Source: a virus. Taken from it: 51,676 nt of DNA. The stretch covers positions 1 to 51,676 of the IMG/VR virus record IMGVR_UViG_3300009183_000012; one strand, 5' to 3'. Shown here in pieces: positions 26,825-33,968 of the stretch (position 1 is the first letter of the stretch; each line of letters starts with the position of its first letter). The notes under the pieces were generated by a model that was given only the letters and a program-made list of their open reading frames with translations, made no database searches and was not told the origin of the DNA. A program made the translations under genes and the position numbers.

Positions 26825-28507
26825 CTAATATACGCCCGTCCGGTTGCGATCCTCGGTGACGGGAGGGACATACTCGCACCCACCTTTGCGCAGGTAGCGA
26901 AGGCAGTCGACGAAGTCCTTGGTGTGCTCCTTGCCTCCCAGTTTGCCGGTGTACTCCTGCATGGCGTAGATGAAGTTCTCGCAACGGTCGGACACGTAGA
27001 GGCGGGGGGAGTTCAGGCTGTCGATGGGCTTCTTGGTATCATAGGCCAACAGGTTGGTGATAAGTTGGATGCCGTCCTCGATCTCACCCCGGTCTGACTC
27101 CGAGACCGCTGCGGGGGCTGGGATCATGCTGATGCCGCAGTCGTCCAAGTCCGAGATGATGGTGGTTGCTCCCCGGTCCTTGGTCTGGCGCTCGGCGGCT
27201 CCCATGCGTGGGTCGATGAACCGCTCAAAGATCTTCTCCGTCCCCTCGGCATCCTTGATGAGGCTGACGTAGCCCTTGATGTCCAAGCCGATCCCCTTCT
27301 GGGCCGGACCCTCCTTGTCCCCGGGGAGCGCCCAGTCGCCGTAGCTGACGTCGGGCCACTCCCGGTAGACCCACCACGTCCCGCGCACGTCGATGGCCAC
27401 CCACAGCATGCACCAGTTCTTGGACCCGCCCAAGTCGATGGCCATGTAGCGGGTGATGGGGTAGGGGATCTCGCCTCCCTTGGCATTGAACTTGGGCTTC
27501 AGCCATGGGAGGTCGTCGTGAGAGACCACGTTGACGTCCCGGCTGAAGAGGGGGAAAGCTGAGCTGACCGACTTGGTCGGTACTCCGTAGGCGCGGGCGA
27601 GGATGACCTCCCGGCTCTCCGAGCCGTAGAGCTTCATGAACTCCGTAATATCTGTAAATGGGTTGTCCTCGGTCCAAGCGTAGTGGATGCAGCAGGATCC
27701 CACCGACAGGCTCTCCTGCATGACCGGCAGATTGGCCATGATCTTGGGGTGGTTGCAGAAGCGGGTCTTGAGGGTGCGGGTCTTGGCGAGGATCTTTTCG
27801 ATGGTCTCGTTCCAACCGTCGACGACGGTGTAGGTCAGCAGCATCCGGCCATGGTAGGTGCCCAGTCGCCCCATGCGGATCGTCTCAAACAGGTCGTAGG
27901 GAATTTTTTCATCGGCCCAGACGAAGTGAGCCTTGATGCCTTCGATGATCTGGCTGTTCTGAGAGAACTGGGCGAAGTTGTAAAATTTTATGGAGCCGCC
28001 CCTCCGGTAGCCCTTGGAGGGTGGGAGGATGGCAATCGAGTCGGTGAAGCCGTTCTTCTGCGAGTATTGAAGGCTGTGATACGTACCCTTTTTCGTGGAC
28101 ACATTGCGCAGGTTCTCCGGCAGGGACTCGTAGACGAAGCGTTGCTGGTCGTCGATTGACCGTCGGTCGGAGATGTGAAAGCCGTAGACCTCGGCCTCGG
28201 GGATGGTCGAGGCAGCCCAGACCGTCATGCGTGCGCCGAGCGTGGTCTTCGAACTTTGGTTGCCCCCCAGAAGTACGTGGACGTTGTAGTGCGGCCAAGC
28301 GTCCATCACCTGATCCCAGACCGGGGGTGCCCAGCCCCAGCCCACGGGATTCTCCTGCATCTTGGCCTCGACCATCTTGCGATGGGAGACGTACTGCCGG
28401 AGTTCCGCATCGGACATCGCGGCCAGTTGCTCCGGTTTTAACGGTGGCACCCACGGTACGCCGAACCGGGGCTGGAACTTGTCGGCGTATTGAATGCTGG
28501 AGGCCAT
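26825..28507 (-). CDS. Terminase large subunit
   Basis: 560 residues from ATG at 28507; an in-frame ATG at 28534 would begin inside the palindrome. Walker A GGNQSSKT is at 81-88, Walker B FVWADE at 195-200, and the nuclease core begins with MAIDLGG (Asp358) and ends with HTKDFVDCLRY near 540. It is the ATP-driven packaging motor and headful or site-specific nuclease. It is separated from the small subunit by a plus-strand cassette, so it should have its own promoter near 28.52 kb. Confidence 0.93.
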   Translation of the reverse strand: MASSIQYADKFQPRFGVPWVPPLKPEQLAAMSDAELRQYVSHRKMVEAKMQENPVGWGWAPPVWDQVMDAWPHYNVHVLLGGNQSSKTTLGARMTVWAASTIPEAEVYGFHISDRRSIDDQQRFVYESLPENLRNVSTKKGTYHSLQYSQKNGFTDSIAILPPSKGYRRGGSIKFYNFAQFSQNSQIIEGIKAHFVWADEKIPYDLFETIRMGRLGTYHGRMLLTYTVVDGWNETIEKILAKTRTLKTRFCNHPKIMANLPVMQESLSVGSCCIHYAWTEDNPFTDITEFMKLYGSESREVILARAYGVPTKSVSSAFPLFSRDVNVVSHDDLPWLKPKFNAKGGEIPYPITRYMAIDLGGSKNWCMLWVAIDVRGTWWVYREWPDVSYGDWALPGDKEGPAQKGIGLDIKGYVSLIKDAEGTEKIFERFIDPRMGAAERQTKDRGATTIISDLDDCGISMIPAPAAVSESDRGEIEDGIQLITNLLAYDTKKPIDSLNSPRLYVSDRCENFIYAMQEYTGKLGGKEHTKDFVDCLRYLRKGGCEYVPPVTEDRNRTGVY

Positions 28508-28519
28508 CGGGTTTAGCTG

Positions 28520-28550
28520 TTGACAATGTTGCAAAATGCAACATTGTCAA
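28520..28550. promoter_or_regulatory. Perfect palindrome, probable operator between divergent genes
   Basis: Arms TTGACAATGTTGCA and its exact reverse complement (14 bp each) flank AAA. The site lies 13 bases before the large terminase ATG on the minus strand and 8 bases before the small regulator ATG on the plus strand. Each arm carries TTGACA on its own strand, so two divergent promoters may overlap it. There is no T-tract, so it is not a terminator. The adjacent ribbon-helix-helix protein is the obvious candidate binder. Confidence 0.75.
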
Positions 28551-28558
28551 GTTCTTCA

Positions 28559-28720
28559 ATGGCCAAGACCCCCAAACTGAGACAGGTACGGATCGCCAAG
28601 GATGTAGAACCCTTGATGCTTGCCGCCATGTTGGAGAGTTCCCGGTCTGCGCCCGCTGAAGTAAACCATGTCCTCCGTAAAACATATCTTGCCCGACGCC
28701 TCCGTCTACGACCGCGTTGA
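28559..28720 (+). CDS. Small ribbon-helix-helix-like DNA-binding protein
   Basis: 53 residues. KLRQVRIAKDVEPLMLAAML fits the beta strand and first helix of the RHH/Arc fold, and SAPAEVNHVLRKTYLARRL the second helix with basic end. It overlaps the start of the methyltransferase gene by 53 bases in another frame. It sits beside a 14-bp-arm palindrome, which suggests autoregulation and control of the terminase promoter. An alternative TTG start at 28520 inside the palindrome would add 13 residues. Confidence 0.55.
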   Translation: MAKTPKLRQVRIAKDVEPLMLAAMLESSRSAPAEVNHVLRKTYLARRLRLRPR

Positions 28721-29315
28721 AGATCTGAAGCTGCCGTTCGACGGCCAGACTTTCCCCTCCGCGCTCTCGCCGGTCTTTGATGATCTCGTCGGGAAGTTGA
28801 AGGCCAAGGTGGTCATTGAGGTCGGCTCGCACAAAGGCGGATCGGCAGTGCGTTGGGCCGGGGCCATGGGGGCGGAGGGGAAACTCTACTGCGTCGACAC
28901 TTGGCTGGAGTCTGCGGAGGCAGTCCTGAACAACTCCCAGACGTACACCATCCTCCGCCAGAACGGTCATCCCATGACCTACTGGCAGTTCCTGACGAAC
29001 ATGAAGTCCCGTGGCCTGCAAGACCGGGTGGTGCCCATCGTCAACACCTCTGCCGAAGGGGCCATCCTGCTGGGTGCTGCGGAGGTGGTGGCTGACATCA
29101 TCTACGTCGACGCCTCGCACACTTTTCGGGCAGCCTATCAGGACATCTGCGACTACTGGCCGTTGCTGCGCAAGGGTGGGGTGATGCTGGTCGATGACCT
29201 GACAACCTATCCTGACGTGTACGCGGCCATGCTGCGGTTCGTATCCGAGCAAGGTCTGTGGAGCAGCTTTGAAGCTGTCGACAACAACACCTTCGGTCTG
29301 CTGACCAAGCCATGA
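28668..29315 (+). CDS. Class I SAM-dependent methyltransferase
   Basis: 215 residues. Motif I is IEVGSHKGGS (50-59), the acidic residue ending strand 2 is Asp77 in YCVDTW, and IIYVDASH (Asp148, His151) plus GGVMLVDD (Asp176-Asp177) match the Methyltransf_24/TylF-like group. In that group the Asp pair and His often bind a metal, and substrates are usually sugars or small molecules. DNA-methylase motifs (DPPY, PC) are absent. It is followed by a glycosyltransferase-like gene in the same cassette, so modification of a glycan or virion sugar is a reasonable inference. Confidence 0.8.
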   Translation: MSSVKHILPDASVYDRVEDLKLPFDGQTFPSALSPVFDDLVGKLKAKVVIEVGSHKGGSAVRWAGAMGAEGKLYCVDTWLESAEAVLNNSQTYTILRQNGHPMTYWQFLTNMKSRGLQDRVVPIVNTSAEGAILLGAAEVVADIIYVDASHTFRAAYQDICDYWPLLRKGGVMLVDDLTTYPDVYAAMLRFVSEQGLWSSFEAVDNNTFGLLTKP

Positions 29316-29575
29316 ATTGCCAGACGTTGCAGTTAATCGTGACCTACGCCGGGGACATCACCGAGCGAGTGATCGAAAGCGGTGTTTCAGACCCCTCCCA
29401 GATCCGGCTCAACGCCTCGGGCAACACTGAACAGGTGTGTGCTGGTCTCATCCATCCCCACATGGACCCCATGCTGGTCATTGAGATTATGGGGGAAGAT
29501 CTTTTGAATGATGCCCGGAAAAACGGTGAGGTTCTTTCCCACCGCTGGGTCACCCACCAACATATCCAACCATGA
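29312..29575 (+). CDS. Small cassette protein, unknown
   Basis: 87 residues, start overlapping the methyltransferase stop (ATGA). A mix of short strands and helices (LQLIVTYAGDITERVIESG, MLVIEIMGEDLLNDARK). The N-terminal strand followed by an ERVIESG helix would suit a small alpha/beta fold. No motif is recognised. It is translationally coupled to its neighbours on both sides. Confidence 0.6.
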   Translation: MNCQTLQLIVTYAGDITERVIESGVSDPSQIRLNASGNTEQVCAGLIHPHMDPMLVIEIMGEDLLNDARKNGEVLSHRWVTHQHIQP

Positions 29576-29859
29576 GCCAAACCATCCAAGCCCGTTCGAT
29601 CAAGATTCTCCCCAGTCAGACGCTGGATCTGCCGCTGCATTGCAAGCTGCTCGACGTCCATCTGGACATCCGCCACAACAACTGCCTCCTGTGGACCTTG
29701 GAGGACAAGGAGCGGACAACGGAGAAAGTGGACATCATTATGCTTACGGTGGATCAAACGCTCACTCCCGAGAACGCCCGGTATGTGGGCAACTTCAAGG
29801 GCAATGCCGGGGTGTGGCAGGTCTTCGCGTTGCGGGCTTCGGAGAAACTCTTCGCATGA
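29572..29859 (+). CDS. DUF7352-like small phage protein
   Basis: 95 residues. The order of strands, with LDLPLHCKLLDVHLDIRHNN, LLWTLEDKE and a late RYVGNFKGNAGVWQVFAL, matches what I know of the DUF7352 family: Pxxxxxlxvqxqxxxxxlwxlvd, then a GTxxxxxxxwHvF end. Family function is unknown. It is coupled by ATGA overlaps to both neighbours. Confidence 0.6.
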   Translation: MSQTIQARSIKILPSQTLDLPLHCKLLDVHLDIRHNNCLLWTLEDKERTTEKVDIIMLTVDQTLTPENARYVGNFKGNAGVWQVFALRASEKLFA

Positions 29860-30080
29860 ACTCCCGTAAAGACTTCGTCAAATTGTCCACGGGTGACATC
29901 ATCCCCGTCAGTCAACTCCACGGCGTGGTGATTGCGAAGAAGTGGCTCTGGCTGAAAATGCAGTGGTCGTTCCGCGTGACCATCACCATGGCCGCCGCGA
30001 CTTACAGCATCGGGTTCTCCTCCCGAAAAGGGGCAGAAGATTTTTCGGATGAAGTTTTCCTCGCTTTGACCGCACCATGA
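29856..30080 (+). CDS. 74-residue cassette protein, unknown
   Basis: Starts at the ATG overlapping the previous stop and ends overlapping the glycosyltransferase start. It looks beta-rich with a small hydrophobic core (GVVIAKKWLWLKMQWSFRVT, ATYSIGFSSR). It has no signal peptide and no known motif. GC-rich third positions match its neighbours, and both overlaps support a real gene. Confidence 0.6.
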   Translation: MNSRKDFVKLSTGDIIPVSQLHGVVIAKKWLWLKMQWSFRVTITMAAATYSIGFSSRKGAEDFSDEVFLALTAP

Positions 30081-30874
30081 AAAAACGTGTCCTCGTCTCC
30101 TGCTCCGCCAAAGGTGGAGTCCCTTACTACTGGTTCTCGTCCTACGATCAGATGATGCGGATGGACCATCCCGACTACTCGTTTGAGTTCGTGATGGAGT
30201 CGGGCAACTCGGCCATCAGCATTTCCCGCAACATCGCGGCAGCCTCGGCCATTGAGCAGGGCTACTGGAAGCTGGTCCAGATCGACAAGGACCAGTTCTG
30301 GAACCCGTCCCAGTTGGTGGCCTTGGTGTCCCGTGACGAGGACATTGTGGCTGCGCCCTACGTGAAGAAGAAGAGTGGGCCGGTCTCGTGGCTGATCGTG
30401 AAGACGCCCGGTGCCGAGGTCCGTGAGGACGGACTGCTCCAGTGCGACTTCGTCGGCACGGGCATGCTGTCCACCTCAGTGTCGGCCTTGCAGCACATGG
30501 TCGACTTCTTCCCCGAGCGCAGGTTCGACTACGAGGATGAGAGCGGGAAGACCAAGTCCATGACCGAGCTATTCCCCATTGGGCTGGTGGGTCCGAACAC
30601 CCCGGAGGGGAAGCTGGCCCGGATGGCCTTGGCCGGTACTTTCCGCGAGATGCAGGACATCCTGCACACCGACATCGAGGGAGGAGGAGGGGCCAGACTG
30701 CTGGGCGAGGACTACGGCTTCTGCCATCTGGCCCGCAAGTCCGGACTCAAGCTGTGGTGCGACACCCGTCAAGTGGTGGGCCATGTGGGCGACGTCGTGT
30801 ACCCGATCACCCCTGAAGCTCTCAGTTCTCCCGCTTCCATCCCGACCCACTCTCTCTGCCTCGACAGCTACTAA
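30077..30874 (+). CDS. Glycosyltransferase-like protein (GT-A fold)
   Basis: 265 residues. A Rossmann-like start (KKRVLVSCSAKGGVPYYWF) is followed by QIDKDQFWNPS (Asp70-Lys71-Asp72 as the DxD metal/nucleotide-sugar site) and CDFVGTGMLSTSVSAL. LGEDYGFCHLARKSGLKLW (Glu211-Asp212) fits the ED acid-base motif of GT2-like enzymes, with His236 in VVGHVGD as a possible metal ligand. Phages carry such enzymes to glycosylate DNA or virion proteins. It shares a cassette with a methyltransferase. Confidence 0.7.
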   Translation: MKKRVLVSCSAKGGVPYYWFSSYDQMMRMDHPDYSFEFVMESGNSAISISRNIAAASAIEQGYWKLVQIDKDQFWNPSQLVALVSRDEDIVAAPYVKKKSGPVSWLIVKTPGAEVREDGLLQCDFVGTGMLSTSVSALQHMVDFFPERRFDYEDESGKTKSMTELFPIGLVGPNTPEGKLARMALAGTFREMQDILHTDIEGGGGARLLGEDYGFCHLARKSGLKLWCDTRQVVGHVGDVVYPITPEALSSPASIPTHSLCLDSY

Positions 30875-30881
30875 AACCCCC

Positions 30882-31367
30882 ATGCCTAAACACACTCCAG
30901 AACAGCTTGCAGCAAAGAGGCGTTTGGCGAAACAGAAGTCCGCTGTTCGCACTGCCATGATCGAAGGGGATCTGGCCTTGGCCAAGTCCATCGCGGCCAA
31001 GGAGGGCTTTGACCTCCAAGACGCCCGACTGCCCCTGATCTACAACAACCCCTCGGAACCGTTCTTCGCGGCTCTGGATCTCGGGGAAGATGAGGCAGTG
31101 GCAGTGGCAGAGGTGGAGGTGGAGGTGGCAGAGGTGAAGGAGGTGGTGCTGGAGAACGGGTGGCCGGTGGAGTGCGAGGCCGAGGTCTGGGGTCTATGCA
31201 CCAACGCCAGTCTGATCATCGTGAAGCTCGACGACGGGCGGAAGGTGTCCCTGCAAAAGACCCGGGGTCTCCCTTACCGCACCCGGGACCGGATAGCGGT
31301 CAAGCTGTCCAAGTCTTTGGGAGACCCCCTCTACGTCGAACTGCCAAGGGCTACGACTGCGTTCTAA
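30882..31367 (+). CDS. Cassette end protein with charged repeat linker
   Basis: 161 residues. A basic helical N-terminus (AAKRRLAKQKSAVRTAMIEG), an acidic Val/Glu repeat (VAEVEVEVAEVKEVV, about residues 70-85) and a small beta-rich C-terminal domain (SLIIVKLDDGRKVSLQKTRG) resembling an SH3-like barrel. Its stop overlaps the stop of the opposing small-terminase gene by four bases. Longer upstream starts would overlap the glycosyltransferase. Function unknown. Confidence 0.55.
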   Translation: MPKHTPEQLAAKRRLAKQKSAVRTAMIEGDLALAKSIAAKEGFDLQDARLPLIYNNPSEPFFAALDLGEDEAVAVAEVEVEVAEVKEVVLENGWPVECEAEVWGLCTNASLIIVKLDDGRKVSLQKTRGLPYRTRDRIAVKLSKSLGDPLYVELPRATTAF

Positions 31368-31861
31368 ATAACGTCGAGGTCGATGACCTTCTTCTCTCCT
31401 CTCAAAGAGGAGAGAAGCTCCTCCCGGCTCATGTCGCCGTAGTTGTTGATCTGGACGCTCAGGTTGCCCTGAGAGGGCTTGGAGTTCATGGCTGCCAGCT
31501 TGTCCACCGAGATGGCCAGTGTCATGTTGAGGTCGCTCAACTTCTGTCCGCCCTCGGCCAGTTTCTCCTGAATACGGTCTACGGCCATGTCGGCCAGAGA
31601 ACGCAGACGTTCGGAGAACAGAGCCTGAAACTCTTCGGCAGATGCCCCTACCACTCGTTGGATCATGGCCCGATCATCCCCGGTAATGGGCTTACATGTC
31701 GAGCCTGTTCGTGGGACCGACTTACCAGCGATAGCCCGCTCGGCAAATTCGTCGATGACGGCATCCAGTTCGTAGGTTCTTTTCTGCGCCTTCCTTTGGG
31801 CAGAGAGGTTTGGGTTGCCCCCTTTAAGGCCGTTCAGTCGATTGATTTCGCTGCGGGTCAT
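31364..31861 (-). CDS. Terminase small subunit-like protein
   Basis: 165 residues from the ATG at 31861 (MTRSEINRLNGLKGG), which overlaps the upstream stop (ATGA). The N-terminus is polar and basic, as in DNA-binding ends of small terminases (NGLKGGNPNLSAQRKAQKRT). A long helical oligomerisation-like middle and a C-terminal SREELLSSLRGEK tail follow. Its place at the head of the morphogenesis arm, upstream of the large subunit, supports the call, but sequence similarity alone is weak. Five plus-strand genes and a regulator lie between the two subunits. Confidence 0.55.
   Translation of the reverse strand: MTRSEINRLNGLKGGNPNLSAQRKAQKRTYELDAVIDEFAERAIAGKSVPRTGSTCKPITGDDRAMIQRVVGASAEEFQALFSERLRSLADMAVDRIQEKLAEGGQKLSDLNMTLAISVDKLAAMNSKPSQGNLSVQINNYGDMSREELLSSLRGEKKVIDLDVI
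31391..31417. terminator. Hairpin at the convergent gene ends
   Basis: Perfect 12-bp arms (CTTCTCTCCTCT and its complement) flank CAA. The site lies 24 bases past the stop of the plus-strand cassette, inside the end of the small-terminase gene. There is no T-run on either side, so it may stop or pause transcription of the cassette rather than act as a classic intrinsic terminator. Confidence 0.45.
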
Positions 31862-32193
31862 ATGGGTGAGTCTTTGTCGGCCAGTAAGCGGGAGATCCGG
31901 TCGTCTTTCAACGCATTTCCCAGTTTGGCCAGTCGCTCGGATTCGGTGACCGCTGCCAAGGCTTTGGTCAGGGATTGGACTTGGGTGATGGCCTCTTGCA
32001 GTTTGGACTCGGTAATCTTGAATTGGGCCAGCTCTTCGCGCAGAACCTTGCAGCGTTCCCGGTAGCGGGCGGTCACCCCCTTCATCAGGGACAGTCGGAT
32101 GATCTCGCGGTCTTTCGAGGCGAGCTTGCTGTGCAGTTCGTCGAAACGCTGCTGCCACTCGGCAACGGTCTTATCAAATTCTTCGTCGTTCAT
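31858..32193 (-). CDS. Coiled-coil protein upstream of small terminase
   Basis: 111 residues from the ATG overlapping the previous stop (ATGA). Nearly all helix (EEFDKTVAEWQQRFDELHSK, KLQEAITQVQSLTKALAA). The longer in-frame start at 32493 would run through the zinc-knuckle gene and has poor composition. It is coupled by ATGA overlaps on both sides. It may assist the terminase or be an unrelated early-late border gene. Confidence 0.65.
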   Translation of the reverse strand: MNDEEFDKTVAEWQQRFDELHSKLASKDREIIRLSLMKGVTARYRERCKVLREELAQFKITESKLQEAITQVQSLTKALAAVTESERLAKLGNALKDDRISRLLADKDSPI

Positions 32194-32585
32194 ATATGGG
32201 TCTTGATGGCTTTGGCTCTGCGTTCCTTGATCAGGTGTGGTAGGCATAAAGTGCGATTGGGGGCTGCGGGCTGGCTGCATTGGCGGCAGATTCCCTGTTG
32301 TGACCGGCGAAGGGACCAGAGGAGCTTGGCCTCCAGTCGGGCCTGTGCGATAGCGGTGTGCTGGTGGCAGTGACGCCTGCCCTTGACGGCGCACTGGCCA
32401 CAGATGACGCATAGGCCCATTGCGACCCTTTCCGCCCTCTTCAGGGCAGAAGCACGCCTCCGTTCCGCGCTTCGCGCAGAATGGATAGGGCACAGGGTCT
32501 GGCCGGGGATCACTGCTCCATTGCAGTGGGTGCAGAGGTTAAGGGCTTTGTGCTCCATTCTCCACTGAGCTTTCGATTTCGCCAT
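32190..32585 (-). CDS. Triple zinc-knuckle protein
   Basis: 131 residues with three similar units of pattern C-x2-C-x8-9-C-x2-H: LCTHCNGAVIPGQTLCPIH, LCVICGQCAVKGRRHCHQH and ICRQCSQPAAPNRTLCLPH, separated by basic helices. Each should hold a zinc ion. Similar small multi-knuckle proteins are widespread in phages with no fixed function; some HNH nucleases have related knuckles, but no HNH core is seen. It is the first gene of the minus-strand arm beside the large noncoding region. Confidence 0.7.
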   Translation of the reverse strand: MAKSKAQWRMEHKALNLCTHCNGAVIPGQTLCPIHSARSAERRRASALKRAERVAMGLCVICGQCAVKGRRHCHQHTAIAQARLEAKLLWSLRRSQQGICRQCSQPAAPNRTLCLPHLIKERRAKAIKTHI

Positions 32586-32627
32586 GCGTTCACCAGATCG
32601 GGGGGCGTTGGCCGAGTCAAGAGTTTT

Positions 32628-32824
32628 CCCAATAAAAATGGGGGATCTCCCGCAAAACTCCGCCTATAATCAAGTATTATGCTTTTCGGGCTGTATATAT
32701 ATTTTTTATTATTATTTCTATAATTTATCTCGCGTGTAAAGTAAATCAAATAAAATAAAATACGGTAAACAATAAATCCCGTAATCTGGCGGAGTTTTCC
32801 GGCAGCTCCCCCATTCTACTTGGG
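32628..32824. repeat. 37-bp imperfect inverted repeat around AT-rich core
   Basis: Left arm 32628-32664 and right arm 32788-32824 are reverse complements with about six mismatches; the GGCGGAGTTTT ends are exact. The 123 bases between are strikingly AT-rich (runs such as TATATATATTTTTTATTATT) in an otherwise GC-rich genome. An AT-rich unwinding element beside iterons is typical of theta-type replication origins. The arms could also be ends of a lost mobile element, but no target duplication or transposase is seen. Confidence 0.8.
32717..32745 (-). promoter_or_regulatory. Candidate promoter for the minus-strand arm
   Basis: On the minus strand, TTTACT and TATAGA are separated by 17 bases within the AT-rich core, about 130 bases upstream of the zinc-knuckle ATG. 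Each box matches four of six consensus bases. AT-richness makes chance matches likely. Confidence 0.3.
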
Positions 32825-32841
32825 AATATCTGACCGGCCCT

Positions 32842-32907
32842 GAACTGGGGGAAGACCTACTCCGAACTGGGGGAAGACCTACTCCGAACTGGGGGAAGAC
32901 CTACTGT
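32842..32907. repeat. Three 22-bp direct repeats (iterons)
   Basis: GAACTGGGGGAAGACCTACT begins at 32842, 32864 and 32886 with exact 22-base spacing, i.e. two helical turns. The copies differ only at the junction bases. Place (18 bases after the inverted repeat) and spacing fit initiator-protein binding sites. Confidence 0.85.
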
Positions 32908-33184
32908 AAAATTCGATTTGGGGGTTCCAATGGATAATAAGAATTGCGCGAGCGCCCGCGCCTGACCCCCTCCCCCCCTCCCTGCTCCAGATCTGGTGCC
33001 TCGCTCCACCCGAATACCGGTCTCCCGCCGTGCCCCCACGGTCTCGTATCCGCTCCCCGCATACACGCAGCGCAACCCCATGCGGCACAAGCACTTCCGC
33101 AGACAGCTAGGACCGAACTTAACATAATCACCATTGTACGTTACCGGAGCGCAGACGAGTGCGGCGCAGGCACTTACGCAAACA

Positions 33185-33268
33185 GGCACCCGGCACCCGG
33201 CGACTGCGGCACCCGGCACCCGGCACCCGGCGGCACCCGGCTCCGGCGGCACCCGGCTCCGGCGGTCG
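33185..33268. repeat. GC-rich CGGCACC-type tandem repeat
   Basis: Irregular head-to-tail copies of CGGCACC and CGGCTCC, with a few interruptions. It encodes nothing convincing in any frame. Confidence 0.8.
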
Positions 33269-33325
33269 ACGGCGGAATCCGGCGACTAGGAAACGATTCC
33301 TGCTAGTTGAAACCCATTCTCAATA

Positions 33326-33337
33326 ACTTACGTAAGT
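33326..33337. promoter_or_regulatory. ACTTACGTAAGT palindrome, copy 1
   Basis: Perfect 12-bp palindrome. Exact copies recur at 33687-33698 and 33700-33711, and a one-mismatch copy (ACTTGCGTAAGT) at 33467-33478. A related TTTTACGTAAAA lies at 24303-24314 before the scaffold gene. Repetition of a perfect palindrome points to a protein-binding site. Confidence 0.65.
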
Positions 33338-33352
33338 CGCTCCCAGATCAAC

Positions 33353-33600
33353 TTCCCCACGTCCCCACGTCCCCACGTCCCCACGTCCCCACGTCACCCG
33401 TCACCCGTCGCCGGATCCCGTCGCCCCACGTCACCCATCACCCGTCACCCGTCACCCGTCGCCCCACTTGCGTAAGTCGCCCCACTGCCCCACGTCACCC
33501 GTCACCCGTCGCCCCACTGCCCCACCGCCCCACGTCACCCGTCACCCGTCACCCGTCACCCACCAGCCCACCAGCCCACCAGCCCACCAGCCCACTTCCT
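33353..33600. repeat. Compound short tandem repeats
   Basis: Successive arrays of CCCCACGT (about five units from 33356), CACCCGT (several blocks), CCACTGCC and CCACCAGC (four units to 33595). Units are 7-8 bases without spacers, so this is not a CRISPR array. The strand is strongly C-rich. Confidence 0.9.
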
Positions 33601-33645
33601 CACGTCACTCCACTGCCCGCCCCAACTGGTAACCGCGCCTCGAAA

Positions 33646-33661
33646 TGTTCCACATGGAACA
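33646..33661. promoter_or_regulatory. parS-like palindrome
   Basis: TGTTCCACATGGAACA matches 13 of 16 bases of the widely conserved parS site (TGTTTCACGTGAAACA), and its arms TGTTCCA/TGGAACA are a perfect inverted repeat around CA. No ParB or ParA gene is seen in the window, so it may capture the host ParB, serve another dimeric protein, or be coincidental. Confidence 0.4.
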
Positions 33662-33686
33662 ATTTCTAACTTCATGCACCGCATGC

Positions 33687-33730
33687 ACTTACGTAAGTCA
33701 CTTACGTAAGTTACTGCGGCACAGTAACTT
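33687..33730. promoter_or_regulatory. Tandem ACTTACGTAAGT palindromes plus overlapping hairpin
   Basis: Two perfect 12-bp palindromes are 13 bases apart (33687-33698, 33700-33711). The end of the second also forms the 5' arm of AAGTTACTG-CGGCA-CAGTAACTT (33708-33730, 9-bp arms). Binding by a protein could therefore compete with the hairpin. Confidence 0.7.
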
Positions 33731-33938
33731 AGCACCGGCGTTTCCTGCCCTTTTAAGCCCACTCTAATACGTTTTCTGTCCCTGCTCTGAAATCGCGCAA
33801 GTCGCTAGTCCATCAGCGACTTCCGCATTTATGACACGGCAACCCTCTACCCATACCGCCACCGACCCCCTCAGGCCCGCAAATCGAAAGGAAACGGCCT
33901 TAGAATCGATTTCACCTAAGTCGTTCTTTCGCAACACT

Positions 33939-33968
33939 TTGGTGAGATCGGACTCTCCACACTATATA
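33939..33968 (+). promoter_or_regulatory. Candidate promoter for the plus-strand arm
   Basis: TTGGTG and TATATA with an 18-base spacer, followed by a purine-rich start-like GGAAAAA. It lies about 500 bases upstream of the first plausible plus-strand gene, so the transcript would carry the structured leader. The -35 box is a weak match. Confidence 0.35.

Noticed and set aside
32190-32585. HNH endonuclease
   Set aside because: Zinc knuckles are present three times, but there is no H-N-H catalytic core.
32628-32824. Insertion-sequence remnant
   Set aside because: The inverted repeat contains no transposase fragment and has no flanking target duplication; an origin core fits better.
33353-33600. 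CRISPR array
   Set aside because: Units are 7-8 bases, contiguous and without unique spacers, and no cas gene is present.
32857-33669. Several open frames in the repeat region
   Set aside because: They translate short DNA repeats into Pro/Arg/His strings without starts, ribosome sites or motifs.
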